The notes below the pieces were generated by a model. The model made no database searches and was not told the origin of the DNA. It worked only from the letters and a program-made list of their open reading frames with translations. The position numbers and the translations under genes are program-made. This document shows positions 1 through 8,477 of a stretch of 64,000 bases of DNA, piece by piece (within the stretch, counting starts at the first letter, position 1; each line of letters opens with the position of its first letter). This DNA is from Amycolatopsis tolypomycina (GTDB taxonomy: Bacteria; Actinomycetota; Actinomycetes; Mycobacteriales; Pseudonocardiaceae), in assembly GCF_900105945.1 (NCBI RefSeq), contig NZ_FNSO01000004.1:7444001-7508000 (forward strand), written 5' to 3'.

Positions 1-1
1 G

Positions 2-1069
2 GCGCCGGGCGCGAGCGACGCGAACCGCTACATCCAGAGCGTGTCGCTCAACGGCCGGGACGTCCGCCAGACGTCGCTGGACTGGGCCTCACTGGCCCAC
101 GGCGGGACGCTTGCGCACAAGCTCGGCTCGCGCCCGTCTTCGTGGGGGACGTCGGTTTCCGCGGCACCGCCGTCGGTGAACAACGCGCCGGGCGACCCCC
201 GGCGGCACGTCGACGCCTCGTTGCGGCAGACGTCCGTGGTCATCCCGGCCGGGGCGGCGCAGCAGGTGCACCTCGACCTCGACGTGGTGGCGCAGAACCC
301 GGGCCTGCAGCCGGTGGCGGTGTCGGTCACGTCGCCGTGGAAGTCGCAGGTCCAGCCGCTGGTCCTGGCCTGGTCCGGACGGCTGCCGGTTTCGCGGACG
401 GTCCCGATCACGCTGAACGTGCCGGCGTCCGCGGCGCCGGGGACGTACCCGGTGCAGGTCAGGGTGTCCGGCCCGAACACCGTGACCCGCTCGGCGACGG
501 TCGAGGTGAGGACGCCGTCGGCGTGCGTGTCGCCGGGACCGCAGTGCGCGGTGGACCTCACCCGCGACCGCAACCACGACGGCACGGCAACGGCGGCGGC
601 CTCATCGGAAGGCAACTTCGACGGCGGCGGCTGGAGCTACGACGCGGCTTTGCTCCCGGCAGCGGGCCCGGTGGTCTGGGACGACGTCACGTACGCGGCG
701 CCATCCCCCTCGGGGACTGCGCTCAACTTCGTGGAGGCTCGCGGACAGTCCCTGCTGTTGCCGGCGGGGCAGCACGCGGCACTTCGGATCGTGGGCGCGT
801 CGCACAACGGCCCGGTGTCGACGACGCTGACCGCGCACTACACCGACGGGACGAGCGCTGACCTGGCGTTGACGTTCGGCGACTGGGCCGGGTCCGGGAG
901 TCCGGTGGTGCTGGAGATGCCGCACCGGATCAAGGCCGGCAGCGGGGTCGACGGGCCGGCGGTCCGGTTGTTCGGTCTTTCGGCGGGGTTGGACAGTGGG
1001 AAGACCGTGCAGTCGGTGAGCCTGCCGAACGATCCGCGGGTGGAGATCTACGCCCTCACCCTGGCGTGA
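2..1069 (+). CDS. GH92 alpha-mannosidase family protein, C-terminal part
   Basis: The frame is open from the left window edge, so the catalytic core lies outside. The first residues (RYIQSVSLNGRDV) match the end of the GH92 fold of exo-alpha-1,2-mannosidases, which is usually followed by accessory beta-sandwich domains. Here a beta-rich segment of about 100 residues precedes a roughly 180-residue NPCBM/discoidin-like module that ends in PRVEIYALTLA. Family members are large secreted calcium-dependent enzymes that trim alpha-mannans or N-glycans. The start is not visible, so signal peptide and activity cannot be judged. The domain assignment rests on these C-terminal motifs only. Confidence 0.7.
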   Translation, partial: APGASDANRYIQSVSLNGRDVRQTSLDWASLAHGGTLAHKLGSRPSSWGTSVSAAPPSVNNAPGDPRRHVDASLRQTSVVIPAGAAQQVHLDLDVVAQNPGLQPVAVSVTSPWKSQVQPLVLAWSGRLPVSRTVPITLNVPASAAPGTYPVQVRVSGPNTVTRSATVEVRTPSACVSPGPQCAVDLTRDRNHDGTATAAASSEGNFDGGGWSYDAALLPAAGPVVWDDVTYAAPSPSGTALNFVEARGQSLLLPAGQHAALRIVGASHNGPVSTTLTAHYTDGTSADLALTFGDWAGSGSPVVLEMPHRIKAGSGVDGPAVRLFGLSAGLDSGKTVQSVSLPNDPRVEIYALTLA

Positions 1070-1100
1070 GCACACTACGTATTCGACTGCTACCGTACGC

Positions 1101-1132
1101 AGCATGCTAATTAACATGTCAATTAGCATGCT
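1101..1132. promoter_or_regulatory. 32-bp near-perfect palindrome, likely operator
   Basis: The arms AGCATGCTAATT and AATTAGCATGCT are perfect reverse complements separated by 8 bases. The central ACATGT is itself palindromic, so 30 of 32 positions are symmetric. The stretch is AT-rich in a very GC-rich genome and lies 22 bases before the GTG start of the AlbA_2 regulator gene. It is probably a dimer-binding operator, possibly for autoregulation. Confidence 0.6.
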
Positions 1133-1153
1133 GCCGAGGTTGCGGAGCAGACT

Positions 1154-2914
1154 GTGCAAGACGAAGAACTCGCGGAGATCGTCGAGAACCTCCGCCTTCT
1201 CGGCAGCGACGTGTCCGACGTCGAAGTCAAGAAGGCGGAGGGTGGTCTGCCACGTTCCGCCCGCGAAACACTCGTCGCCTTCGCGAACACTCGAGGTGGC
1301 ACCCTGATCCTCGGCTTGGACGAGGGAGCGGACTTCGCCGCGACGGGCCTGTCCGCCCCGGCGAAGCTGTCCTCCGATCTGGCCGCCATGTGCGCGACCG
1401 ACATCGAGCCACCCTTACGGCCTCATATCGGCATCCACGACTTCGAGGGCGGACAGGTCCTGGTCGCCGAAATCCCGGAACTGCCGCCTGACCGCAAACC
1501 CTGCTTCAGCCGTGGCGCCGGAATCACGCAAGGCAGCTTCGTCCGAGTAGGGGACGGGGATCGCCGGCTCACCAGTTACGAAGTCCAGCTTCTCCTGGCG
1601 AACCGCGGGCAACCGCACGATGACGAGGCTCCTGTGCCTGGTACCGGCATCGCCGACTTCGACCCGGCCCTCGTGGCCACGCTCCTGAACCGGCTCCGCA
1701 CACGCCGCCCCTACGCGTTCGGCGAACTCGATGACATCGCGGCGCTGCGGCGGGCCAAAGCATTGGTCACAGCCGATAGTGGCACCGTCGTCGCCAGTGT
1801 GGGCGGACTGCTTGCCCTCGGCAGCTACCCCCAGGAACACTTCCCGCAGTTGATGTTGACCTTCGTCCACTACCCGACCGCGGAAGGCGCGAACACGGAG
1901 ACCGGCGAACGCTTCGTGGACAACGTCGTGGCGGAAGGACCCATCCCGGTGATGGTCCGGGATGCGTTACTGGCCGTCCGGAAGAACATGACACGACGAT
2001 CGGTCGTGCGCGGGGCCGGCCGTGCGGACGTCTGGCAGTATCCCGAGGCCGCCCTCCGTGAAGCCATCGTCAACGCGCTCGTCCACCGCGATCTCTCACC
2101 CGGCTCGCGAGGCACTCAGGTGCAGGTCGAGATGTATCCCGATCGGCTCACGGTCCGGAATCCCGGCGGGTTGTTCGGGCCGGTGACCGAAGAGCGGTTG
2201 GGCGAGGAAGGCGTTTCCTCGGCACGGAACGCGACCCTGCTCCGGTTGCTGGAGGACGTGCCGTGGCCAGGAGGCGGTCACGCCGTTTGCGAAAACCGCG
2301 GCTCCGGAATCCGGACGATGATCAATGCCCTCCGAGCGGCGCGCATGAGCCTGCCGGAGTTCAAGAACCGCGTGAGCACGTTCAGCGTCACTTTTCCCAA
2401 CCACACGCTTCTCGGGGAAGAGACCGTCGACTGGCTCAACTCGCTGGGCGAACACGGCCTTTCGGAGAGCCAGTGCGTCGGCCTCGCGATCCTTCGGGAA
2501 GGCGGCCATCTCGACAACCAGACCTATCGGACGGAGACCCGTGTCGACTCTCGCGTAGCCACCCAGGAACTCGGCGATCTGATCGCCCGTGAACTGGTGG
2601 TGCAGACCGGCAATCGGCGCTGGGCACGCTACCGGTTGGCACCCTCCGTGTTGCCTGCCACTGGCGCGGCCTCAGGTGTCAGCGCACGTCGGGCGGATCG
2701 GCGCCGGGAGATCCTGAACGCTTTGGCGGAAGGCGAGCGTTCGCGTGCCGAGTTGGCCGCGGCCACCGGTCTCACCGGTCAGACCGTGGCGCACTGGCTT
2801 CGCATCCTCCGCAGCGAAGGCCTGGTGGAAGCGACGGAGGAGAAGGTACGGAACCCAGGCACCCGATATCGCCGGACCGGCAAGATCGCCTTGGGCGAAG
2901 AAGGCGAAGCCTGA
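1154..2914 (+). CDS. AlbA_2 (Schlafen-like) / HATPase_c_4 / winged-helix putative regulator
   Basis: The protein has 586 residues. The N-terminal 130 or so look like an AlbA_2 (Schlafen AlbA) nucleic-acid-binding domain (VEVKKAEGG, AFANTRGGTLILG). The middle, about 290-410, resembles the GHKL-type HATPase_c_4 domain (EAIVNALVHRDLS, NRGSGIRTM). The C-terminus, about 440-580, holds winged-helix segments (RAELAAATGLTGQTVAHWL). This architecture is common in poorly characterised bacterial regulators and helicase-like proteins, and some relatives occur near defence genes. The GTG start is chosen because the frame begins right after the palindrome at 1101-1132. It ends 3 bases before the convergent SLATT gene. 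The biological role is unknown. Confidence 0.75.
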   Translation: MQDEELAEIVENLRLLGSDVSDVEVKKAEGGLPRSARETLVAFANTRGGTLILGLDEGADFAATGLSAPAKLSSDLAAMCATDIEPPLRPHIGIHDFEGGQVLVAEIPELPPDRKPCFSRGAGITQGSFVRVGDGDRRLTSYEVQLLLANRGQPHDDEAPVPGTGIADFDPALVATLLNRLRTRRPYAFGELDDIAALRRAKALVTADSGTVVASVGGLLALGSYPQEHFPQLMLTFVHYPTAEGANTETGERFVDNVVAEGPIPVMVRDALLAVRKNMTRRSVVRGAGRADVWQYPEAALREAIVNALVHRDLSPGSRGTQVQVEMYPDRLTVRNPGGLFGPVTEERLGEEGVSSARNATLLRLLEDVPWPGGGHAVCENRGSGIRTMINALRAARMSLPEFKNRVSTFSVTFPNHTLLGEETVDWLNSLGEHGLSESQCVGLAILREGGHLDNQTYRTETRVDSRVATQELGDLIARELVVQTGNRRWARYRLAPSVLPATGAASGVSARRADRRREILNALAEGERSRAELAAATGLTGQTVAHWLRILRSEGLVEATEEKVRNPGTRYRRTGKIALGEEGEA

Positions 2915-2917
2915 AAT

Positions 2918-3490
2918 TCAGCCGCGGACTTCGGGCGCCTGCGGCGGCCGATCGAGCTTGCGGAACTCGACCCACTGGCGGCTGGTCTCCTCCCAGACGA
3001 CCTGGTGCCGGGCGAAGAACTCCTCGAGCCGTCCGCGGCTGAGCTCGGCCGATGGGGTGGACACGATGTAGTAGTCCAGCTCGTCGCGCAGGCGGTTGAA
3101 GCGGTACCGCGTCTCCGTCATCAGCACCCAGCGCGAGCGCCAGTTGAAGAACGTCTCGAGCCCGCCGAGGACCGTCACCAGTGCCACCATCGGCAGGGCG
3201 ATCGACGCGCGGGCCGGGATCTCCTGGATACCGAGCACCACGGTCGAGGCCGCGGTGAGCAGGAGGGCGCTCACCCGGACGATCGACGCGCGCCGGCGGA
3301 ACTGGCTCTTCCGGCTGTCCACCCAGTCCATGTCGGCCGAGACCAGGTCCCGGAAGGCGAGCAGCGATTCACGCAGCGGGCGATCCGGATCCCGGCCGGC
3401 GACTTCGAGCAACCCGCGTTCGGAGTCGGCGGACCGGCGTGGCGCCGGGCGGTGAAACGGCATCGGGCCAGGGTCGTGGAATCTCAGCAC
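2918..3490 (-). CDS. SLATT-domain (DUF4231-like) two-TM membrane protein
   Basis: The protein has 190 residues. A soluble N-terminus is followed by a basic DWVDSRKSQFRRRAS segment, two hydrophobic helices (about 69-88 and 96-115), an FNWRSRWVLMTETRYRFNRLRDE amphipathic stretch and a charged helical tail. This is the usual layout of SLATT proteins: two TM helices plus a cytosolic coiled helix. SLATT domains are predicted pore-forming effectors in nucleotide-signalling conflict systems. No CD-NTase or SLOG partner is visible nearby, so a defence role is only a possibility. The GTG at 3490 gives the longest form and ATG at 3463 is an alternative start; neither has a clear Shine-Dalgarno. Confidence 0.6.
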   Translation of the reverse strand: MLRFHDPGPMPFHRPAPRRSADSERGLLEVAGRDPDRPLRESLLAFRDLVSADMDWVDSRKSQFRRRASIVRVSALLLTAASTVVLGIQEIPARASIALPMVALVTVLGGLETFFNWRSRWVLMTETRYRFNRLRDELDYYIVSTPSAELSRGRLEEFFARHQVVWEETSRQWVEFRKLDRPPQAPEVRG

Positions 3491-3503
3491 CCCGGCAAGG
3501 CCG

Positions 3504-4562
3504 TCAAGCGACGATCCGCGGTTCGGACGCCAGCCGCGACAGGACGAACGTGAGCCGCCGGGCTGCCACGTCCCACTCCTCCAGTGCGCTGCCCCGTCCC
3601 AACGCTGCCGTGCGCAACGACCTGCGCAGCTCCGGGTCCGCGTACCAGCGGTGGAGCGCGTCCGCGAGGGCGAACGGGTCGTCCGGCTCCACCAGCAGGC
3701 CCGGCATCTCGCCGTCGGCGTCGACGCCCAGTGCGTCGTACACTCCGCCCACCTCGGCCGCCAAGACCGGGATGCCCCTGGCCAGTGCCTGGGCGACGAA
3801 CATGCCGGACGTCGCCGCGCGGGCCGGGATCACCAGCAGGTCCGCCGCGTTGTAGGCCGCGCCGAGGTCGACCGCGTCGCCTGCCAGCGTGATGCGGTTG
3901 CCGAGGCCGAGGCGCTCGATCGACCAGCCGAGCTCTTCGACGAACGCCGGATCCGCCTCGAGGGAGCCCGCGAACACGCACGACAGCGCCAGGTGGTCGA
4001 CCTCGCCGAGGGCCTGGACCAGCACGTCGTGGCCGTTGCGGCGGGTCACGTCCCCCACGCAGAGCAGCCGGGACACGCCGTCCGCGCCCGCCGCCAGCGG
4101 GGCCGCGTCCGTGCCGGGCTTGGCGACGTACACCCGGCCCGGGTCGAGGTCGTGGCGGTCGATCAGCAGCCGGGCGAGCCACGGGCTGGTCGCCACCACC
4201 ATCCCGGCCATCCGCAGCGTCTCGCGCTCGCACGCGTCCAGCTCCGCGGCGTGCGCGGGGGCCAGCCCCGGCTCGTCGGCCAGCGCCTGGTGGACCAGCA
4301 CGGCCAGGCGCAGGCGCCGCGCGTGCGGGACGACGATCTCGGGCACGCCGGCGGCGATCATGCTGTCGAGCAGCACGACCGTCCGGTCCGGCAGCGCGGC
4401 GAGGGACCGCGCCAGTCTCCGTCTCGACGTCGCGTCGGGCTCCGGCCAGTCGCCGGCGATCGGCAGTTCCAGCACCGGCTGGCCGACGGCGGGCAGGTTC
4501 TGGCACATCCGCTTGTCGTAGGTGTCGCTGCCCGGCGGCGCCGCCGGGAGGATGAACACCAT
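3504..4562 (-). CDS. GT4-family glycosyltransferase
   Basis: About 352 residues, a cytosolic GT-B-type transferase. The C-terminal half carries the nucleotide-sugar-binding layout of GT4: a VGDVTRRNGHDVLVQAL segment, then ADLLVIPARAATSGMFVAQALARGIPVLA with the E/A-rich donor loop somewhat altered (ARAATSGMF instead of the common SxxExFG). The start MVFILPAAPPGSDTYDKRM is chosen by alignment with the paralogue at 10285-11352, which starts the same way. Longer starts (4580, 4718) run into the kinase gene. Substrate unknown. It lies downstream of the kinase on the same strand, 121 bases apart. Confidence 0.75.
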   Translation of the reverse strand: MVFILPAAPPGSDTYDKRMCQNLPAVGQPVLELPIAGDWPEPDATSRRRLARSLAALPDRTVVLLDSMIAAGVPEIVVPHARRLRLAVLVHQALADEPGLAPAHAAELDACERETLRMAGMVVATSPWLARLLIDRHDLDPGRVYVAKPGTDAAPLAAGADGVSRLLCVGDVTRRNGHDVLVQALGEVDHLALSCVFAGSLEADPAFVEELGWSIERLGLGNRITLAGDAVDLGAAYNAADLLVIPARAATSGMFVAQALARGIPVLAAEVGGVYDALGVDADGEMPGLLVEPDDPFALADALHRWYADPELRRSLRTAALGRGSALEEWDVAARRLTFVLSRLASEPRIVA

Positions 4563-4683
4563 CGGGTCGGCGGGCCTCATCGCGCGCGCCGGGGCGAGGC
4601 GGTGGGTACGGGCACTGCTACCTCCAGCGTGGGTCGACGGCGGTGACGGCTCATACGTCACACGCACCCCAAGCCGGGACGGT

Positions 4684-6156
4684 TCAGCTGCTCTGCGAGT
4701 CGATTTTCCAGACGCCACCCTCTTGGACGAGCGTGAAGGTGTCGTTCTCGGCGTTCCCGCCGTCGTAGGTGATCCGCGCCGTGACCCGGTTGGGCCCCAC
4801 TTCCCTGGGGTTGTTCACCTGCACCGACCTGTGTCGGCTCCAGAAGTTCTTGTACGTCTCGTATGTCTGGTTCCGCGAAGCCTTGAAGTTCGCCGTGAGC
4901 AGGTTCCAGGCCGCCGCCGGGTTGCTCGGCAGCAACCCGTAGTAGGCGACGAGCGCGTCGACGGGCGTCTTCGACGAAGCCACCGTCGAAACCGTCGGCG
5001 ACGTCGACGGGGCCGAGGTCGGCGCGGACGGCGTGGACGAGGGCGCGGGGGAAGACGACGGCGGCGGCGTCGCGGGCGCCGAGGTGGATGGCGTCTGCGA
5101 CGGCGGCGCGGCGACGTTGTCCGCCGGCGCCTTCTGCCGCAGGACCACCAGGATCACCACGACGACCGCCACGCACAGCAGCGCCGCGCCCGCCCCGACG
5201 GCGATCAGGCCCTTGCGCGCGCCCGGCGACACCGCCGTGACCTCACCCGCGGGCACAGCGACCGCGGCCGGCACGGTCGGCACGGCCGCGGGTTCGGCCT
5301 CGGGGACCGTCGCCGCGAGCACCGACTCGCCGGGCTCCTCGCCCGGCAGCAGCGCCAGCAGCTCCTGCTCGACCTCGTCCATCGACGGGCGCTCGGCCGG
5401 CTCGGAGGCGAGCATCCGCACCAGCAGCGGCGTCAGCCTGCCCGCCTTCTCCGGCGGCACGATCTCGCCGCTGGACGCCTTGTAGAGCAACGCGATCGGG
5501 TTGTCGGCGGTGCCGTAGGGCGACTGCCCCTCGACGGCGGCGTACAGCGTGGCGCCGAGCGAGAAGACGTCGGCGGCGAAGTCCGCGTCCTCGCCGCGGG
5601 CCACCTCGGGCGCGAGGTACGCGGGCGTGCCGGCGATCTCGCCGGTGGCCGTCAGCTTGACGTCACCGATCGCGCGCGAGATGCCGAAGTCGGTGATCTT
5701 CGCCGTGCCGTCCTCGGCGACCAGGATGTTGGCCGGCTTCACGTCGCGGTGCACGACGCCGGCGCGGTGCGCACCGGCCAGCGCCGAGCTGATCTGCGCG
5801 CCGACGCGGATGGCTTCGTCCACCGTGGCCGGCTGCTCGCCGAGCACCACGGCCAAACTCTTCGACGGCAGGTACTCCATCACCAGCCACGGCCGGTCCT
5901 CCTCCTCGAGGACGGCGAACACGGTGATCGCGTGGGAATGCTGCAGCCGGGCGGCGATCCGCGCCTCGCGCATCGCGCGGTTCTTCGCCTCCTGGGTGCG
6001 TTGCTCGTCGTGGTCGTGCGGCAGCAGGAGTTCCTTGATCGCCACGGTGCGGTCGAGCTTTTCGTCCTGGGCCCGCCACACCGTGCCCATCGCGCCGCCG
6101 CCGACCGGCTCGAGCAGCCGGTACCGATCGCGGATCCGGCGACTTTCCACGAGCAT
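4684..6156 (-). CDS. Ser/Thr protein kinase with single TM and extracellular domain
   Basis: A 490-residue PknB-type Hanks kinase. The glycine loop is VGGGAMGTVW (about 18-27), the ATP-lysine is K41 (VAIKE), the catalytic loop is HRDVKPAN (D138), and DFG is at 156-158 followed by GTPAYLAPE. A hydrophobic helix at about 316-339 crosses the membrane. A Pro/Ser/Thr-rich linker then leads to a C-terminal domain of about 100 residues (DALVAYYGLLPSNPAAAWNLL) that is not PASTA and resembles small NTF2-like sensor domains. All catalytic residues are present, so it should be active. Targets are unknown; neighbours on both sides handle sugar and phospho-substrates. Confidence 0.9.
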   Translation of the reverse strand: MLVESRRIRDRYRLLEPVGGGAMGTVWRAQDEKLDRTVAIKELLLPHDHDEQRTQEAKNRAMREARIAARLQHSHAITVFAVLEEEDRPWLVMEYLPSKSLAVVLGEQPATVDEAIRVGAQISSALAGAHRAGVVHRDVKPANILVAEDGTAKITDFGISRAIGDVKLTATGEIAGTPAYLAPEVARGEDADFAADVFSLGATLYAAVEGQSPYGTADNPIALLYKASSGEIVPPEKAGRLTPLLVRMLASEPAERPSMDEVEQELLALLPGEEPGESVLAATVPEAEPAAVPTVPAAVAVPAGEVTAVSPGARKGLIAVGAGAALLCVAVVVVILVVLRQKAPADNVAAPPSQTPSTSAPATPPPSSSPAPSSTPSAPTSAPSTSPTVSTVASSKTPVDALVAYYGLLPSNPAAAWNLLTANFKASRNQTYETYKNFWSRHRSVQVNNPREVGPNRVTARITYDGGNAENDTFTLVQEGGVWKIDSQSS

Positions 6157-6293
6157 CCACCATTCTCCGAAGCGGCCGACGAGATCCGGTCAGCATGCCA
6201 GGCTGGGCGGCCGACCGGTACCAACGTAACCGAAAACCTTGCGCGGACAGCGCAATCCAGCGTTGTGGCGCCGCCCACGTGTACCCCGGAATC

Positions 6294-7094
6294 CTAACGA
6301 ACAACCCCGTACGCACGATCAAGTGCGTCCACGATCTCCTTGCGCAGCCCGGCGCCGACGGCGATCGTCGCCGCGGAACCGACCGTGTGCTCGCTGCCGT
6401 CGCGGTCGACGACGGCGCCGCCGGCCTCGCGCACGAGCAGTACACCGGCCATGGTGTCCCAGGGGTTGTTGGACAGGATCAGTGCGGCGTCGAGCTTTCC
6501 GTCCGCCACCCAGGCGAGGTCGATGGCCGCCGTGCCGAGCATCCTGATCTTCTGCGCCCGCGCGCCGAGGTCCGACAGCAGCGTCAGCCGGGCGCGGTTC
6601 TTCTCTTCCGCGAGCTGCCCGATGGCGAAGTCCCCGACGGCGATCATCGCGTCGGACAGCTCCGTCGCGGTGGACGCGCCGACGCGCTTTCCGTTCGCGA
6701 AGGCGCCTTCCCCGCGCGCGGCGGTGTACGTGACGCCGAGGTACGGCAGCGCGATCGCGGCGACCGTGCTGTGTTCGCCGTCCACGAGCGCCAGGGAAAT
6801 CCCGCAGAGTGGAATTCCGCGAGCGAAGTTCGCGGTCCCGTCGATGGGGTCGAGCGCCCACCACCGGCCGCCGCCGTCCCCGCTGCGGCCGCGCTCTTCG
6901 CCGAGGATGCCGATCTCCGGCGTCTCGGCGGCGAGGAACTCGCGCAGCGCGTCCTCGACCGCGGTGTCGACGTCGGTCACCAGGTCGCGATCGCCTTTCG
7001 CGGAAACGGAAAAAGTCGGGCGCGACCTGACGATCTCCGTCGCCTTCGCAACGGCCTCGCGCGCGACGTCCAGCAGTGCGGCATGCTCGGTCAT
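6294..7094 (-). CDS. Inositol monophosphatase family protein
   Basis: 266 residues. It shows the Mg-dependent IMPase/FBPase-superfamily motifs: a GEE acid cluster (ILGEERG), WALDPIDGTANFARG with the metal-binding Asp residues, and NNPWDTMAG for the third metal. These enzymes hydrolyse phosphate from myo-inositol-1-phosphate, or from related substrates such as histidinol-phosphate or PAP. The substrate cannot be read from the sequence. ATG at 7094 is preferred over upstream GTG/TTG. It is divergent from the creatininase-family gene with only about 30 bases between starts, so the two probably share a regulatory region. Confidence 0.85.
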   Translation of the reverse strand: MTEHAALLDVAREAVAKATEIVRSRPTFSVSAKGDRDLVTDVDTAVEDALREFLAAETPEIGILGEERGRSGDGGGRWWALDPIDGTANFARGIPLCGISLALVDGEHSTVAAIALPYLGVTYTAARGEGAFANGKRVGASTATELSDAMIAVGDFAIGQLAEEKNRARLTLLSDLGARAQKIRMLGTAAIDLAWVADGKLDAALILSNNPWDTMAGVLLVREAGGAVVDRDGSEHTVGSAATIAVGAGLRKEIVDALDRAYGVVR

Positions 7095-7123
7095 GCTCAC
7101 CAACCTAGTGAAGGGCCGCAGCG

Positions 7124-7822
7124 ATGACCGATCTGTTCCCGCTCGCCACCACCGCCGACGAGCAGGAGCGGCGGGCGTCGGTCGCGGTGCTGCCGATCGG
7201 CAGCTTCGAACAGCACGGCGCGCACCTGCCCCTGGCCACCGACACGGTCATCGCGGCGACGCTGGCCAAGGCCGTCGCCGACGCCTACCCCGTGCTCCAC
7301 CTGCCGCCGGTCACGATCTCGTGCTCGCACGAGCACGCGGGGTGGGCGGGCACGGTGAGCATTTCGGCGCGCACGCTGCACGCGGTGGTCACCGACGTCG
7401 CGGCGTCGCTGCAGGCGTCCGGGGTGGACCGGCTGGTGCTGGTCAACGGCCACGGCGGCAACTACGTACTGTCCAATGTGGTCCAGGAGGCGGCGGGCAC
7501 GATGGCGCTGTTCCCGGGCGTCGCGGACTGGCAGGCGGCGCACACCGCGGCCGGCCTGCGGACCTCGCTCGACGACGACATGCACGCGGGCGAGCTGGAG
7601 ACGTCGATCCTGCTCCATGCCCACCCGCACCTGATCCGCCCCGGGTACGAGGCGGCCGACCACGTCACCGACCGGGAGCACCTGCTGACGCTGGGCCTGC
7701 GGGCGTACACGGAGTCGGGCGTGGTCGGCCGTCCGTCGCTGGCGAGCGCGGCGAAGGGGCACGTGGTGCTGGACACGCTGGTCCAGCGCTTCGCCGGCGT
7801 GCTCGAGGTGTTAAGCGCCTGA
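7124..7822 (+). CDS. Creatininase-family amidohydrolase, candidate FAPy deformylase
   Basis: 232 residues of the creatinine amidohydrolase fold. Likely metal ligands are E29 and H31 ([12 protein letters not shown]), D40, H110 (NGHGGN) and E157 (MHAGELETS). The family includes creatininase, MftE and ArfB; ArfB removes formate from the formamidopyrimidine (FAPy) intermediate of GTP breakdown. The 3' end overlaps by 12 bases, tail to tail, a GTP cyclohydrolase II homologue of the probable FAPy-releasing type. The context therefore favours FAPy deformylation over creatinine metabolism. GAAGGG precedes the ATG at a good distance. Function is inferred, not shown. Confidence 0.8.
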   Translation: MTDLFPLATTADEQERRASVAVLPIGSFEQHGAHLPLATDTVIAATLAKAVADAYPVLHLPPVTISCSHEHAGWAGTVSISARTLHAVVTDVAASLQASGVDRLVLVNGHGGNYVLSNVVQEAAGTMALFPGVADWQAAHTAAGLRTSLDDDMHAGELETSILLHAHPHLIRPGYEAADHVTDREHLLTLGLRAYTESGVVGRPSLASAAKGHVVLDTLVQRFAGVLEVLSA

Positions 7823-8464
7823 GAAGACCTGGTCCAGGTGCGGGAGCAGGTGGGCCATCCGCTCGGCCTTCGTCCGCAGGTACCGCAGGTTCTCCGGGTT
7901 CGGCGGAACCAGCAGCGGAACCTGCTCGCTGATCCGGATTCCGTAGCGCGTGAGCTGTTCGACCTTCTTCGGGTTGTTGGACAGCAGCCGCACCGAGCGG
8001 ATGCCGAGGTCGGTCAGGATCCCCGCCGCCGCGTGGTAGTCGCGGGCGTCGACCGGCAGGCCCTGGGCCACGTTCGCGTCGACCGTGTCGAGGCCCTCGT
8101 CCTGCTGCAGCCGCATCGCCTCGAGCTTCGCCAGCAGGCCGATCCCGCGGCCCTCGTGGCCCTGGACGTACACCAGCACGCCCGAGCCCTCCTCGACGAT
8201 CCGGTCCAGCGCCGCCGCCAGCTGGTCGCCGCATTCGCAGTGCGTCGAACCGAAGACGTCGCCGGTCAGGCACTCGCTGTGCACCCGGGTCAGCGCGCCG
8301 AGCGGGGAGACCTCCCCGTACACCAGCGCGACCTGTTCGATGCCGGCGCGGTCGAGGTAGCCGACCGCGCGGAACGTCCCGTGCCGGGTCGGCAGCCGGG
8401 TTTCGACCACCCGCTCGACCACGGCCCGGCGCGGCAGATCCCCCACGAGATCGCTTGCTGTCAT
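7811..8464 (-). CDS. GTP cyclohydrolase II homologue with Met in place of the active-site Tyr
   Basis: 217 residues, soluble. The zinc motif is intact (C65, C76, C78 in [20 protein letters not shown]), as are [10 protein letters not shown], the DARDY acid/Arg pair and [10 protein letters not shown]. The residue matching E. coli Tyr105 (AYxLQ) is Met117 here ([12 protein letters not shown]). From the literature on the three Streptomyces coelicolor homologues, recalled rather than checked, such a Met marks the enzyme that stops at the formylated pyrimidine instead of releasing formate. It is the last gene of a six-gene operon, 13 bases after the membrane-protein gene. ATG 8464 has AGGTGGAG upstream. 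Confidence 0.9.
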   Translation of the reverse strand: MTASDLVGDLPRRAVVERVVETRLPTRHGTFRAVGYLDRAGIEQVALVYGEVSPLGALTRVHSECLTGDVFGSTHCECGDQLAAALDRIVEEGSGVLVYVQGHEGRGIGLLAKLEAMRLQQDEGLDTVDANVAQGLPVDARDYHAAAGILTDLGIRSVRLLSNNPKKVEQLTRYGIRISEQVPLLVPPNPENLRYLRTKAERMAHLLPHLDQVFSGA

Positions 8465-8477
8465 CGTCTCCACCTCT

